From Pseudonocardia sp. T1-2H (GTDB lineage Bacteria; Actinomycetota; Actinomycetes; Mycobacteriales; Pseudonocardiaceae), in NCBI RefSeq assembly GCF_038039215.1, contig NZ_JBBPCL010000001.1, positions 3,906,001 through 3,970,000 on the forward strand: a stretch of 64,000 bases of DNA, written 5' to 3'. Both the position numbers and the translations under genes were made by a program. Positions 34,899-44,656 of this stretch are shown here, one piece after another (positions within the stretch are counted from its first letter, which is position 1; the number at the start of each line of letters is the position of its first letter). The notes under the pieces are model-generated. The model worked only from the letters and a program-made list of their open reading frames with translations. It made no database searches and was not told where the DNA came from.

Positions 34899-37800
34899 GT
34901 GTTGCACGTGCACCGGGCCGAACGGGCCGACCGGCTGGCCGAAGGCCTCGCCGAGGTCCTCGCGGCGCCCCCGGCGGATCCGTTCACCCCGGAGATCGTG
35001 GCGGTGCCCGAGAAGGGCGTCGAGCGGTGGCTGGGGCAGCGGCTGGCGCTGCGGCTCGGTGTGGGCAGCGGCTCCGACGGGGTGTGCGCGAACGTCCGGT
35101 TCCCGTCGCCCGGGGCCGTCCTCGCGGAGACGGTGGACGCCGCGACGGGGGTCGACCCGGAGGTCGATCCCTGGCACCCGGCCCGCGCGGTGTGGCCGCT
35201 GCTGGAGGTGATCGACGAGGCGGTGACCGGCACGGGGTTCGCGGCGCTCGCCGCGCACCTCGGCGCGAGCGGGGAGGGCCGCCGGTACGCGGTCGCGCGC
35301 AGGCTGTCGGACCTGTTCGCGGGCTACGCGTCGCACCGTCCGGACATGCTGGCGGCCTGGCTGTCGAACCGGGACACCGACGGCGACGCGCCCCTACCCG
35401 AGGACGTGGCCTGGCAGGCCGAGCTGTGGCGGCGGCTGCGGACCCGGATCGACGCGCCCGGCCCCGCCGAGCGGCTGCTCGATGCGGTCGAGGCGCTCGG
35501 CCGTGACCCCGGGCTCGCGGAGCTCCCCGAGCGGATGTCGGTCTTCGGGCCGACCCGGCTGGCCGCCCAGCACCTCGCGGTCCTGGAAGCGCTGGCCGAG
35601 CACCGGGACGTCCACCTCTGGCTGCCGCACCCCTCGCCCGCGCTGTGGGCCGCCGTCGCGGACCGGGCCGGCGGGGGCCCGCCGCCCCGTCGCGCGACGG
35701 ACGAGACCGCCGAGAAGGTCACGCACCCGCTGCTGCGCTCGCTGGGCCGGGACGTCCGGGAGCTGCAGCTCCGGCTGCCCGTCGCCGCCGAGCAGCACCA
35801 CCACGACGCCGCCCTCCCCGAGCCCCGCACGCTGCTGGAACGCCTCCAGGCGGACCTGCGGCGGGACGCGCTCCCGGCCGAGCCGCCGCTGCTGGACCCG
35901 GCGGACCACAGCGTCCGAGTCCACGCCTGCCACGGGCCGGACCGGCAGGTCGAGGTGCTCCGCGAGGTCGTGCTCGGGCTGCTCGAGGCGGACCCCACGC
36001 TCGAACCGCGGGACGTGATCGTCATGTGCCCGGACATCGAGGCGTTCGCCCCGCTGATCTCGGCGTCCTTCGGGCTCGCCGGGGAGGGGGCGCCCGCGGA
36101 CGTCCACCCCGGGCACAGCCTGCGCGTCCGGCTCGCGGACCGCGCGCTGCGGCAGGCGAACCCGCTGCTCGGCACGGTCTCCGCGCTCCTGGAGCTGGCC
36201 GACGCCCGGGTCTCCGCCTCGCAGGTGCTGGACCTGGTCGGCTCCTCCCCCGTCCGCCGGCGCTTCCGGCTCGACGACGACGCGCTGGACCGGATCGGCG
36301 AGCTCGTCGTCCGGGCCGGGGTGCGGTGGGGCCTCGACGGCGAGCACCGCCGCCCGTACCGGCTGGACGGGTTCCCGCAGAACACCTGGTCGGCGGGCCT
36401 GGACCGGATGCTGCTCGGGGTCGCGATGGCCGAGACGCCCGGCGAGCAGGGCTGGCTCGGCACGGCGCTCCCGCTCGACGACGTGGACTCCTCGGACGTC
36501 GATCTCGTCGGCGGGCTCGCCGAGATCCTGGACCGGCTGCGCACCGCACTGGAGTCCCTCGCCGGGCCGCAGCCGCTCACGGCCTGGGCGGACGCGCTGC
36601 TCGACGGCCTGTCCGCGCTCACCGGCACCGCGCCGTCGGAGGCCTGGCAGGACGCGCAGGCCCGCGCCGAGCTGGCGGACGTCGTCCGCTCCGCCGGGCC
36701 GCAGGCCGGGACCGTGCCCCTCACCCTCGCCGACGTGCGCGGGCTGCTCGCCGACCGGCTCCGCGGCCGGCCCAGCCGGGCGAACTTCCGGACCGGCACG
36801 CTGACCGTCGCGACGCTGGTGCCGATGCGCTCGGTGCCGCACCGGGTCGTCTGCCTGCTCGGCGTCGACGACGGCGTGTTCCCCCGCACCGGCACCCCGG
36901 ACGGGGACGACGTGCTGGCCCGGGACCCGCGCGTCGGTGAGCGGGACCCGCGCAGCGAGGACCGCCAGCTCCTGCTCGACGCGCTGACCGCGGCCACCGA
37001 GCACCTGGTGATCGTGGCGTCCGGGGCGGACGAGCGGTCCGGGGCCCGGCGGCCGCCGGCGGTACCGCTGGGCGAGCTGCTGGACGCCGTCGACGTCTCC
37101 GTCCGGACCGCGGACGGCACGCCGGCGCGCGAGGCGATCACCGTGCGGCACCCGTTGCAGCCGTTCGACCCGCGGAACTTCGTGGGCTCGTCCCCCTTCA
37201 GCTTCGACCGGGCCTCCCTGGCCGGGGCCCGGGCCTCGGTCACCGAGCGCCGGCCCGCGCCGCCGTTCCTGGCCGAGCCGTTGCCCGCCCCCGTGGAGGA
37301 CCCGGCCGAGTCCGGTGTCGTCGAGCTGGACGATCTCGTGCGGTTCGTCGAGCATCCGGTGAAGGCGTTCCTGCGGCAGCGCGTCGGGATGGTGCTGCGG
37401 TCCGAGGACGACGCGGCCGGCGACGCCCTTCCGGTGGACCTGGACGGGCTCGGCAGGTGGGCCGTCGGGGACCGGCTGCTCCGGGACCGCCTCGCCGGCG
37501 CCGAGCTGGAGCGCTGTACGCAGGCCGAGTGGCGGCGCGGCGAGCTGCCGCCCGGCTCGCTCGGCCGCGCCGTGCTGGAGAAGGTGACCTCGGACGTCGA
37601 ACCGCTGGTGGCGGCGTCGGCGGAGCTGCGCGGGTCGGCCGAGCCGGTGTCGCGGGACGTGGCCGCCCCGGCCCCGGTGGACGGAGGCGGGAACGTGCGG
37701 GTGGTCGGGACGGTCGCCGGGCTGCACGGGAGCACGATCGTCCGGGTCGAGTACTCCCGGCTCGGCCCGAAGCACCGGCTGCGGGCCTGGGCCCAGCTGC

Positions 37801-38231
37801 TCGCGCTCACCGTGACCCACCCGGACGTCCGGTGGCGGGCGGTCACACTCGGCCGTGGCCGGGGCGGCGGGGCGCAACGCTCGACGATCGGGCCCGTCAG
37901 CCCCGAGGCGGCCGCCGCGGCGCTGGCCGAGCTCGTCGCCCTGCACCGGGAGGGCCTGCGGGAACCGCTGCCGCTGCCCACGCCGTGTGCGGCGGCCTAC
38001 GCGAGCGCCCGGATCCGCGGGGCGGCGCCGCGGGACGCGGCCGCCTCGGCGCAACGGGACTGGAGCCCGTTCGAGTGCGAGGACGAGGCCCACCTGACGG
38101 TGCTCGGCGCGAAGGCGCCGTTCGAGGCGATCCTCACCGCGCCGGGCACACACGAACCGACCCGTTTCGGAGACCTGGCGATGCGCCTCTGGACCCCCTT
38201 GATCGACGCCGAGACCCTGGACGTCCCGTGA
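34899..38231 (+). CDS. recC: Exodeoxyribonuclease V subunit gamma (RecC)
   Basis: A 1110-residue RecC subunit of the RecBCD helicase-nuclease, which processes double-strand breaks and recognises Chi. RecC has inactive helicase-like and nuclease-like folds, so few motifs are expected. The N-terminal LHVHRAERADRLAEGLAEVL and VPEKGVERWLGQRLALRLG, and the C-terminal VEHPVKAFLRQRVGM, are characteristic. GTG 34899 is chosen to match the family N terminus. It is the first gene of recC-recB-recD, and its stop overlaps the recB GTG by four bases. Confidence 0.95.
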   Translation: MLHVHRAERADRLAEGLAEVLAAPPADPFTPEIVAVPEKGVERWLGQRLALRLGVGSGSDGVCANVRFPSPGAVLAETVDAATGVDPEVDPWHPARAVWPLLEVIDEAVTGTGFAALAAHLGASGEGRRYAVARRLSDLFAGYASHRPDMLAAWLSNRDTDGDAPLPEDVAWQAELWRRLRTRIDAPGPAERLLDAVEALGRDPGLAELPERMSVFGPTRLAAQHLAVLEALAEHRDVHLWLPHPSPALWAAVADRAGGGPPPRRATDETAEKVTHPLLRSLGRDVRELQLRLPVAAEQHHHDAALPEPRTLLERLQADLRRDALPAEPPLLDPADHSVRVHACHGPDRQVEVLREVVLGLLEADPTLEPRDVIVMCPDIEAFAPLISASFGLAGEGAPADVHPGHSLRVRLADRALRQANPLLGTVSALLELADARVSASQVLDLVGSSPVRRRFRLDDDALDRIGELVVRAGVRWGLDGEHRRPYRLDGFPQNTWSAGLDRMLLGVAMAETPGEQGWLGTALPLDDVDSSDVDLVGGLAEILDRLRTALESLAGPQPLTAWADALLDGLSALTGTAPSEAWQDAQARAELADVVRSAGPQAGTVPLTLADVRGLLADRLRGRPSRANFRTGTLTVATLVPMRSVPHRVVCLLGVDDGVFPRTGTPDGDDVLARDPRVGERDPRSEDRQLLLDALTAATEHLVIVASGADERSGARRPPAVPLGELLDAVDVSVRTADGTPAREAITVRHPLQPFDPRNFVGSSPFSFDRASLAGARASVTERRPAPPFLAEPLPAPVEDPAESGVVELDDLVRFVEHPVKAFLRQRVGMVLRSEDDAAGDALPVDLDGLGRWAVGDRLLRDRLAGAELERCTQAEWRRGELPPGSLGRAVLEKVTSDVEPLVAASAELRGSAEPVSRDVAAPAPVDGGGNVRVVGTVAGLHGSTIVRVEYSRLGPKHRLRAWAQLLALTVTHPDVRWRAVTLGRGRGGGAQRSTIGPVSPEAAAAALAELVALHREGLREPLPLPTPCAAAYASARIRGAAPRDAAASAQRDWSPFECEDEAHLTVLGAKAPFEAILTAPGTHEPTRFGDLAMRLWTPLIDAETLDVP

Positions 38232-41200
38232 GCACGACGATCCGGGGCCAGGCCCTGCTGACGCCGGAGGACTTCCGGGTCGACGGGCGGCTGCCCGAGG
38301 GCACGACGGTCCTCGAGGCGAGCGCCGGGACGGGCAAGACCTTCACCATCGCCGCCCTGGCCACCCGCTACGTGGCCGAGGGCCTCGCCGAGCTGCCCGA
38401 GCTGATGCTCGTCACGTTCGGCCGGGAGGCCACCCAGGAGCTGCGCGAACGCGTCCGGGAACGGCTGCTGACCACCGAACGGGGGTTGGCGTCCGGCGGG
38501 CCGAGTGACGACCCGGTGATCCGGTTGCTCGCGGACGCGCCCGCCGAGGAGGTCGCGCGGCGCCGGTCCCGCCTGCGGCTCGCGCTCGCCCACTTCGACG
38601 CCGCCACCATCGCCACGACCCACCAGTTCTGCCAGCAGATGCTCGCCGGGCTGGGCGTGGCCGGGGACAGCGACCCGGACGCGCAGTTCGTCGAGCACGT
38701 GGACGACCTGGTCACCGAGGTCGTCGACGACTTCTACGTGCGCAAGTACGCCGCCCCGTCGGCCGGGAGGCCGGACCTGACCCGGGAGGAGGCCCTCACC
38801 CTCGCCCGGCACGCGGTCGGGGACCCGCAGGCCCGGCTCGAACCCCGGGACGCGGCTCCCGGCTCGGTCGCCGCGGTCCGGCGCAGCTTCGCCCAGGCGA
38901 TCCGGGACGAGGTGGACCGGCGCAAACGCCGCCGCCGTCTCTTCAGCTACGACGACATGCTCACCCGGCTCGCGGACGCGCTGCGGGACCCGGTGCGCGG
39001 CGCGGCGGCCCGGCAACGGCTGCGGGACCGGTACCGCGTGGTGCTGGTGGACGAGTTCCAGGACACGGACCCGATCCAGTGGGAGATCCTGCAGCGCGCG
39101 TTCCACGGACACGTGACGCTCGTGCTCATCGGGGACCCCAAGCAGGCGATCTACGCGTTCCGCGGCGCGGACGTCGTCTCGTACCTGGAGGCGGCCGGCG
39201 AGGCCGGGGCGACGGCCACGCTCGGGAAGAACTTCCGCAGCGACGAGGCCCTGCTGCGCGCGCTGGAGGGCGTGCTCGGGCAGGCCGCCCTGGGCAGCGA
39301 CAAGATCGTCGTCCGGCCGGTGGAGGCGCGGCACACCGGGCGCCGGCTGGCCGGGGCCCCGTCGGACGCGCCGTTCCGGTTGCGGGTCGTGGACCGGGAC
39401 CGGCTCGAGCCGCTGACCGGCCGGAACCTGGGCCGGGCGCCGAAGGCCCGCGAGGTCGTCGCGGCGGACGTGGCGGCGGACGTCGCCGCGCTGCTCGCGT
39501 CGCCCGCGACGGTCTCCGGGCTCGCCCCTGAACCGGGAGGGATCCGGAGGCCCGTCCGCGCGGGGGATGTCGCCGTGCTCGTCCGCACGAACGCCCAGGG
39601 CGTGCTGATCCGGGAGGCCTGCGCCGCGGCCGGGGTGCCCGCGGTCCTCGCCGGCACCACCAGCGTCTTCACCACCGCGGCCGCGGCGGAATGGCTCACG
39701 CTCCTGGAGGCCGTCGAGCAGCCGCAGCGCACCACCCGGCTGCGCGCGGCGGCGTTGACCTGCTTCGTCGGGCACACCGTGGCGGAGCTGTGCGGGCCGG
39801 ACTCCGACGCGCTGGTCGACGAGCTGGGCACGGACCTGCGCGCCTGGCACGCCGTGCTGACCGAGCGGGGTGTCGCCGCACTGCTGGAGGCCGTCACGAC
39901 CCGCACGGGGCTGCCCGCACGGTTGCTGGGGCTGACGGACGGCGAGCGGCGGCTCACCGACGTCCGGCACATCGGTCAGGTCCTGCACCGGGCGGCCCTG
40001 GAGCATCGCCTCGGACCGTCCGCGCTGGTCGAGTGGCTGCGGCAGCGGATCGCCGAGGCCGCGCGGGACACCGCGGGCGAGCGGAGCCGGCGGCTGGAGT
40101 CGGACGCGGACGCCGTCCAGGTCGTCACCGTGCACCGCAGCAAGGGGCTGGAGTTCCCGGTCGTCTACGTCCCGTTCGGCTGGGACCGCTGGGTCCCCGA
40201 TCCCGATCTCCTGCTCTTCCACGACGCCGACGGCGCCCGCGTCCTGGACGTCGGCGGCCCGCGCGGCCCGGAGCGCGGCACGCGGATCGAGGCTCACCAG
40301 GCGGAGGAGGCGGGCGAGGACCTGCGGCTGCTCTACGTCGCGCTCACCCGGGCTTGCTGCCAGGTGGTCGCATGGTGGGCGCCCACGACCACCACCCAGG
40401 CCTCGGCGTTGCACCGGCTCCTGGTCGGGCGGCCGGCGCCGGGGGAGAACCCGGCGCCGACGTACAAGGTGCCGCAGGACGCGTCGGCGTTGCAGCTGTT
40501 CCGCGCGCTGGAACCGTACGGCGTGGCCGTCGAGCCGCTGGCGGACCGGGAACCGGCCCCGCCCGCGCCCGCCGACGGCCAGCCGCCCGAGCTGGCCGTG
40601 GCGAGGTTCGACCGCACGCTGGACACCGCCTGGCGGCGGACGTCCTACAGCGCCCTGACGGCGGACGCCCACGCCTCGCACGCCGGCGCGGACGCCACCC
40701 CGGAGCCGTCGGCCCCCGGGGTCGGCACCGAACCGGAGACCACCGGCAAGGACGACGAGGCCGAGGTCCCGCTCCCGGAGGTGAGCAGCAGCCTCGGCGC
40801 GGACGTGCCGTCCCCGATGGCCGACCTCCCGCTCGGCACCGGCTTCGGCACGCTGGTGCACGCGGTCCTCGAGACCACGGACACCACCGCCCCGGACCTG
40901 GAGGCCGAGCTGCGACTGCGCAGCCGCGAGGAACTGGCCCGCCAGCCCGCGGACGTCGACCCCGAGGCGCTGGCCGCCGCGCTGGTGCCGGTCGTCGAGA
41001 CCCCGCTCGGGATGCTCACCGGGGGCCGGTCGCTGCGCGTGATCGCGCCTGCGGACCGGCTCGCCGAGCTGGACTTCGAGATGCCGCTCGCCGGTGGGGA
41101 CGTCCCGGCGGGCCGCGTCGTGCTGGGAGACCTCGCCCCGGTGCTGCGCCGGCATCTCGCCGCCGACGACCCACTGGCGCGCTATCCGGACCTGCTGGCC

Positions 41201-41713
41201 TCCCCCGGGCTCGCCGGACAGCCGTTGCGCGGGTACCTCACCGGCAGCATCGACGCCGTGCTGCGGGTCGACGGCAGGTTCCTGGTCGTCGACTACAAGA
41301 CGAACTGGCTGGGCCCGTCCGGACCGTCGGGCCGGGAGCCGTTGACGGCCGCGCACTACGCGCCGCCGGTGCTGGCCGAGGCGATGATGGCCGCGCACTA
41401 CCCGCTGCAGGCGCTGCTCTACGGGGTCGCGCTGCACCGGTTCCTGCGCTGGCGGCTCCGCGGCTACGAGGCCGACGAGCACCTGGGCGGGATGCTGTAC
41501 CTGTTCCTGCGCGGGATGTGCGGGCCCGGGACGCCGCAGGTCGACGGGACACCGTGCGGGGTGTTCGCCTGGAAACCGCCGGGGGCGTTGATCGCGGAGC
41601 TGTCGGAGCTGCTCGACGGCGGGCCCCGGCGAGCCCCGCAGCCGCCGCCCGCGCACCGACCGGCGCCCTCCGACGAGCCTCCCCTCTTCGACCTGGACGG
41701 GGGCGCCCCGTGA
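38228..41713 (+). CDS. recB: Exodeoxyribonuclease V subunit beta (RecB)
   Basis: An 1161-residue RecB: 3'-5' SF1 helicase plus nuclease. Helicase motifs are complete: Walker A in LEASAGTGKTFTIAALA near residue 38, VDEFQDTDPIQWEIL, LIGDPKQAIYAFRGAD, and VTVHRSKGLEFPVVYVPF. The C-terminal nuclease has LGTGFGTLVHAVLE and the metal-binding VDYKTNW. Translation is coupled to recC upstream and recD downstream by GTGA overlaps at both ends. Length is normal for actinobacterial RecB. Confidence 0.97.
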   Translation: MSTTIRGQALLTPEDFRVDGRLPEGTTVLEASAGTGKTFTIAALATRYVAEGLAELPELMLVTFGREATQELRERVRERLLTTERGLASGGPSDDPVIRLLADAPAEEVARRRSRLRLALAHFDAATIATTHQFCQQMLAGLGVAGDSDPDAQFVEHVDDLVTEVVDDFYVRKYAAPSAGRPDLTREEALTLARHAVGDPQARLEPRDAAPGSVAAVRRSFAQAIRDEVDRRKRRRRLFSYDDMLTRLADALRDPVRGAAARQRLRDRYRVVLVDEFQDTDPIQWEILQRAFHGHVTLVLIGDPKQAIYAFRGADVVSYLEAAGEAGATATLGKNFRSDEALLRALEGVLGQAALGSDKIVVRPVEARHTGRRLAGAPSDAPFRLRVVDRDRLEPLTGRNLGRAPKAREVVAADVAADVAALLASPATVSGLAPEPGGIRRPVRAGDVAVLVRTNAQGVLIREACAAAGVPAVLAGTTSVFTTAAAAEWLTLLEAVEQPQRTTRLRAAALTCFVGHTVAELCGPDSDALVDELGTDLRAWHAVLTERGVAALLEAVTTRTGLPARLLGLTDGERRLTDVRHIGQVLHRAALEHRLGPSALVEWLRQRIAEAARDTAGERSRRLESDADAVQVVTVHRSKGLEFPVVYVPFGWDRWVPDPDLLLFHDADGARVLDVGGPRGPERGTRIEAHQAEEAGEDLRLLYVALTRACCQVVAWWAPTTTTQASALHRLLVGRPAPGENPAPTYKVPQDASALQLFRALEPYGVAVEPLADREPAPPAPADGQPPELAVARFDRTLDTAWRRTSYSALTADAHASHAGADATPEPSAPGVGTEPETTGKDDEAEVPLPEVSSSLGADVPSPMADLPLGTGFGTLVHAVLETTDTTAPDLEAELRLRSREELARQPADVDPEALAAALVPVVETPLGMLTGGRSLRVIAPADRLAELDFEMPLAGGDVPAGRVVLGDLAPVLRRHLAADDPLARYPDLLASPGLAGQPLRGYLTGSIDAVLRVDGRFLVVDYKTNWLGPSGPSGREPLTAAHYAPPVLAEAMMAAHYPLQALLYGVALHRFLRWRLRGYEADEHLGGMLYLFLRGMCGPGTPQVDGTPCGVFAWKPPGALIAELSELLDGGPRRAPQPPPAHRPAPSDEPPLFDLDGGAP

Positions 41714-43641
41714 GCGTGACCACCGCCGCGACCACTCCCGAGCGCGATCCCTTCGATCTCCGCACGGCCCGCTCCGCCACCGGCCTGCTCGCCGTCTTCA
41801 ACACCGCCGGCGTCCTGACCGCCGCGGACGTGCACGTCGCCACCCGGCTGGGCCGCCTCGGCGGGGACCCGGCCGGCGAGCCGGAGGAGGTGCTGCTCGC
41901 GGTCGCGCTCACCGTCCGGGCGATCCGGCACGGCTCCGTCTGCGTCGCGCTCGCGGAGATCGGCCACACCGTCCTGGGCGAGGGCGAGGAGCTCGTCGAC
42001 GTCTCGGAGCTGCCCTGGCCCGAGCCCGGCCCCTGGATCGCCGCCGTGCGGGACTCCCCGCTGGTCGGGCTCGGGACCGCGCCGGGGACCGGACGCCCGC
42101 TGCGCTGGGTCGGCCCGGACGACGGCGGTGCCGGCCTCCTCTACCTCGACCGCTACTGGGCCGAGGAGGAGCTCGTCCGCCGCGAGCTGCGGGAACGCTC
42201 CGGCACCGGGCAGCCGGACGTCGATCTCGCGCAGCTCCGGCGAGGCCTGGAGCGGCTCTTCGGAACCGCACCCGAGGACCTCCAGCGCCTCGCCGCCGCG
42301 GTCGCCGCGCTCCGCCGGGTCACCGTCCTCGCCGGCGGCCCCGGCACGGGCAAGACCACCACCGTCGCCAAGCTCCTCGCGCTGCTCCACGACCTGCACG
42401 GGGACGCGGTGACCCCGCTGCGGGTCGCCCTCGCCGCCCCCACCGGCAAGGCCGCCGCCCGGCTCGGCGAGGCCGTCGCCGAGCACACCGGGAAGCTGCC
42501 CGAGGCGGACCGGGCCCGGGTCGGGGCGCTCACCGCGTCGACGATCCACCGGCTGCTCGGACGGCGCCCCGGCTCGTCGAGCCGCTTCCGGCACGACCGG
42601 CTCAACCGGCTCCCGCACGACGTCGTGGTGGTCGACGAGACGTCCATGGTCTCGCTGACGCTGATGGCACGGCTGCTCGAGGCGGTCCGGCCGGACGCCC
42701 GGCTCATCCTCGTCGGGGACCCGGACCAGCTCGCGTCGGTCGAGGCCGGGGCCGTCCTCGGCGATCTCGCGCGGGCCGTCGGCACCCCGGAGCCCGGGCT
42801 GGACGAGCAGCTCCGCGAGGTCGGGGCGCTCGGGGCGGCCGCGCGGCCGGTGGTGCACGGCGTCGTCACGCTCTCCCGCACCTGGCGCTTCGACGGCGCC
42901 ATCGCCGCGTTCGCCCGCGCCGTCCAGGCCGGGGACGCGGACGCCGCGATCGGGCACCTGCGCGCCGGGGACCCGGACCTGCTGTTCGTCGAGGCGGACC
43001 TGGAGCAGCGGGACCCGGCGGGGCTGGACGGGCTGCACGCGGACGTCGTCGCCGCGGCGAGCGGGCTGATCGACGCGGCGCGGGCCGGACGAGCGGCGCA
43101 GGCGCTGGAACGGCTCGAGGAGCACCGGCTGCTCTGCGCGCACCGGCGCGGCCCCTACGGGGTCAACCGGTGGGGCGCGGAGGTCGAGCGCTGGCTCGGC
43201 ACCGCCGTCCCCGGGTTCGACGACGTCCCGGGAACCGGACGGGGCCCCTGGTACCCGGGACGGCCCCTGCTCGTCACCACGAACGACTACGATCTGGGCC
43301 TGTACAACGGGGACACCGGCGTGGTCGTGCGCGACGGGGACGGGATCCGGGCCGTGTTCGGCCGGCCCACCGCCCCGCAGTCCTATGCGCCCGCCAGGCT
43401 CGCCGGGGTCCAGACCGTGCATGCGATGACCGTCCACCGCAGTCAGGGCAGCCAGTTCACCCGGGTCAGCGTGGTGCTGCCGCCGCCCGAGTCCCCGCTG
43501 CTCACCCGCGAGCTGCTCTACACGGGGGTGACCCGCGCGCGGCGGACCGTGCGCGTCGTCGGGTCCGAGGAGGCGGTACGGGCGGCGATCGCGCGCCCGG
43601 TCAGCCGGGCGAGCGGGCTGCGGGACCGCATGGCGGAGTGA
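41710..43641 (+). CDS. recD: Exodeoxyribonuclease V subunit alpha (RecD)
   Basis: A 643-residue RecD, the 5'-3' SF1B helicase of RecBCD. Walker A is in VLAGGPGTGKTTTVAKLLALL near residue 210. APTGKAAARL, VVDETSMVSL, LVGDPDQLASVEAG and the C-terminal MTVHRSQGSQF plus YTGVTRAR complete the helicase motifs. GTG 41710 overlaps the recB stop. It ends the operon; the 109-base gap that follows is GC-rich with no clear terminator. Confidence 0.96.
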   Translation: MSVTTAATTPERDPFDLRTARSATGLLAVFNTAGVLTAADVHVATRLGRLGGDPAGEPEEVLLAVALTVRAIRHGSVCVALAEIGHTVLGEGEELVDVSELPWPEPGPWIAAVRDSPLVGLGTAPGTGRPLRWVGPDDGGAGLLYLDRYWAEEELVRRELRERSGTGQPDVDLAQLRRGLERLFGTAPEDLQRLAAAVAALRRVTVLAGGPGTGKTTTVAKLLALLHDLHGDAVTPLRVALAAPTGKAAARLGEAVAEHTGKLPEADRARVGALTASTIHRLLGRRPGSSSRFRHDRLNRLPHDVVVVDETSMVSLTLMARLLEAVRPDARLILVGDPDQLASVEAGAVLGDLARAVGTPEPGLDEQLREVGALGAAARPVVHGVVTLSRTWRFDGAIAAFARAVQAGDADAAIGHLRAGDPDLLFVEADLEQRDPAGLDGLHADVVAAASGLIDAARAGRAAQALERLEEHRLLCAHRRGPYGVNRWGAEVERWLGTAVPGFDDVPGTGRGPWYPGRPLLVTTNDYDLGLYNGDTGVVVRDGDGIRAVFGRPTAPQSYAPARLAGVQTVHAMTVHRSQGSQFTRVSVVLPPPESPLLTRELLYTGVTRARRTVRVVGSEEAVRAAIARPVSRASGLRDRMAE

Positions 43642-43750
43642 CCGCGGCCGCGGCGGCGCCGACCTCGGCGGTACGGCCCTCGGCGGAAGAGGCGCACGGG
43701 CGGACGGCGTGCCACCGTGGAGCCGTGATCGGACAGGCGGAGCGTGCCCC

Positions 43751-44575
43751 GTGCTGACCGGGCTCCTGTTCGCCGTCTGCGCCATGGTGCTGAACAGCCT
43801 GGGCGGTCTCCTCCAGTCCGACGCGACCACCCGCACCCGGCCGGGCCGTCCGCTCGCCGTGCAGCCGCGCTACCTCTCCGGCCTGCTGGTCGACGGCCTC
43901 GGCTGGGCCTGCACGGTCGTCGCGCTCCGGCACCTCCCCGTCTTCGCGGTGCAGGCGATCCTCGGCGGCGCGATCGCCGTCACCGCCGTCGCCACCCGGA
44001 TCCTGCACGACACCCGCCTCGGCCTGGCCGAGAAGCTCGCGATCGCCGCGTGCCTCGGCGGCCTCGTCCTGGTCGCGGCCAGCGCGGGCGGGGACCGGCC
44101 GGCGAACACGTCCCCGATCGTCGACGTGATCCTGGGCGTCTCCGTCGTCGCGCTGGCGATCGCGGCCCGGCTCGTCTGGCACGGCGGCCGCGCCTGGCCG
44201 CTGGCCTTCCTCGGCGGCCTGGGCTTCGGTGGGACCGCGCTGGCCGTGCGGTCCCTGCACCTGCGCCCGGGCGACGAGTTCGACCTGCTGGTCCTCGTGT
44301 CCCAGCCCGCGACCTATCTGCTCCTCGCGTTCTGGATCGTCGGCATCACGACCTACTCGAAGGCCCTCGGGCTGGGCTCGCTCGCCTCGGTGACCGCGGT
44401 GTTCGCCGTGACCGAGGTGATCGTCCCCGGGCTGGTCGGCATCGGGCTGCTCGGGGACCCGGTGCGGCCCGGCTGGGGCGTCCCGCTGGCCGTCGGGCTG
44501 CTGGTCGCGGTGACCGGGGTCGTCGTCCTGGCCCGCACCCCGGCCCGACCGAACCGGGCCCGGCGGGTGCACTGA
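43751..44575 (+). CDS. DMT/NIPA-like membrane transporter
   Basis: A 274-residue integral membrane protein with about eight to nine helices in two similar halves, as in EamA/DMT and NIPA-type magnesium transporters. It starts directly in a membrane helix (VLTGLLFAVCAMVLNSLGGLLQ), with later helices VQAILGGAIAVTAVATRIL and VTAVFAVTEVIVPGLVGIGLLGD. The substrate cannot be determined. GTG 43751 matches the helix start. It stands alone between recD and the signalling cassette, and the 81-base gap downstream shows no clear hairpin. Confidence 0.83.
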   Translation: MLTGLLFAVCAMVLNSLGGLLQSDATTRTRPGRPLAVQPRYLSGLLVDGLGWACTVVALRHLPVFAVQAILGGAIAVTAVATRILHDTRLGLAEKLAIAACLGGLVLVAASAGGDRPANTSPIVDVILGVSVVALAIAARLVWHGGRAWPLAFLGGLGFGGTALAVRSLHLRPGDEFDLLVLVSQPATYLLLAFWIVGITTYSKALGLGSLASVTAVFAVTEVIVPGLVGIGLLGDPVRPGWGVPLAVGLLVAVTGVVVLARTPARPNRARRVH

Positions 44576-44656
44576 CCCCGTTACGCTCCTTCGCACATCG
44601 GCCGTCACGGGACGAACACACTCGTTCCCCTCGGTGCGGGGGTGCAGACTGGGGCG

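Noticed and set aside
34842..43836. Long - strand open frames opposite recC, recB and recD
   Set aside because: No recognisable domains; the + strand encodes complete RecBCD motifs with coupled starts.
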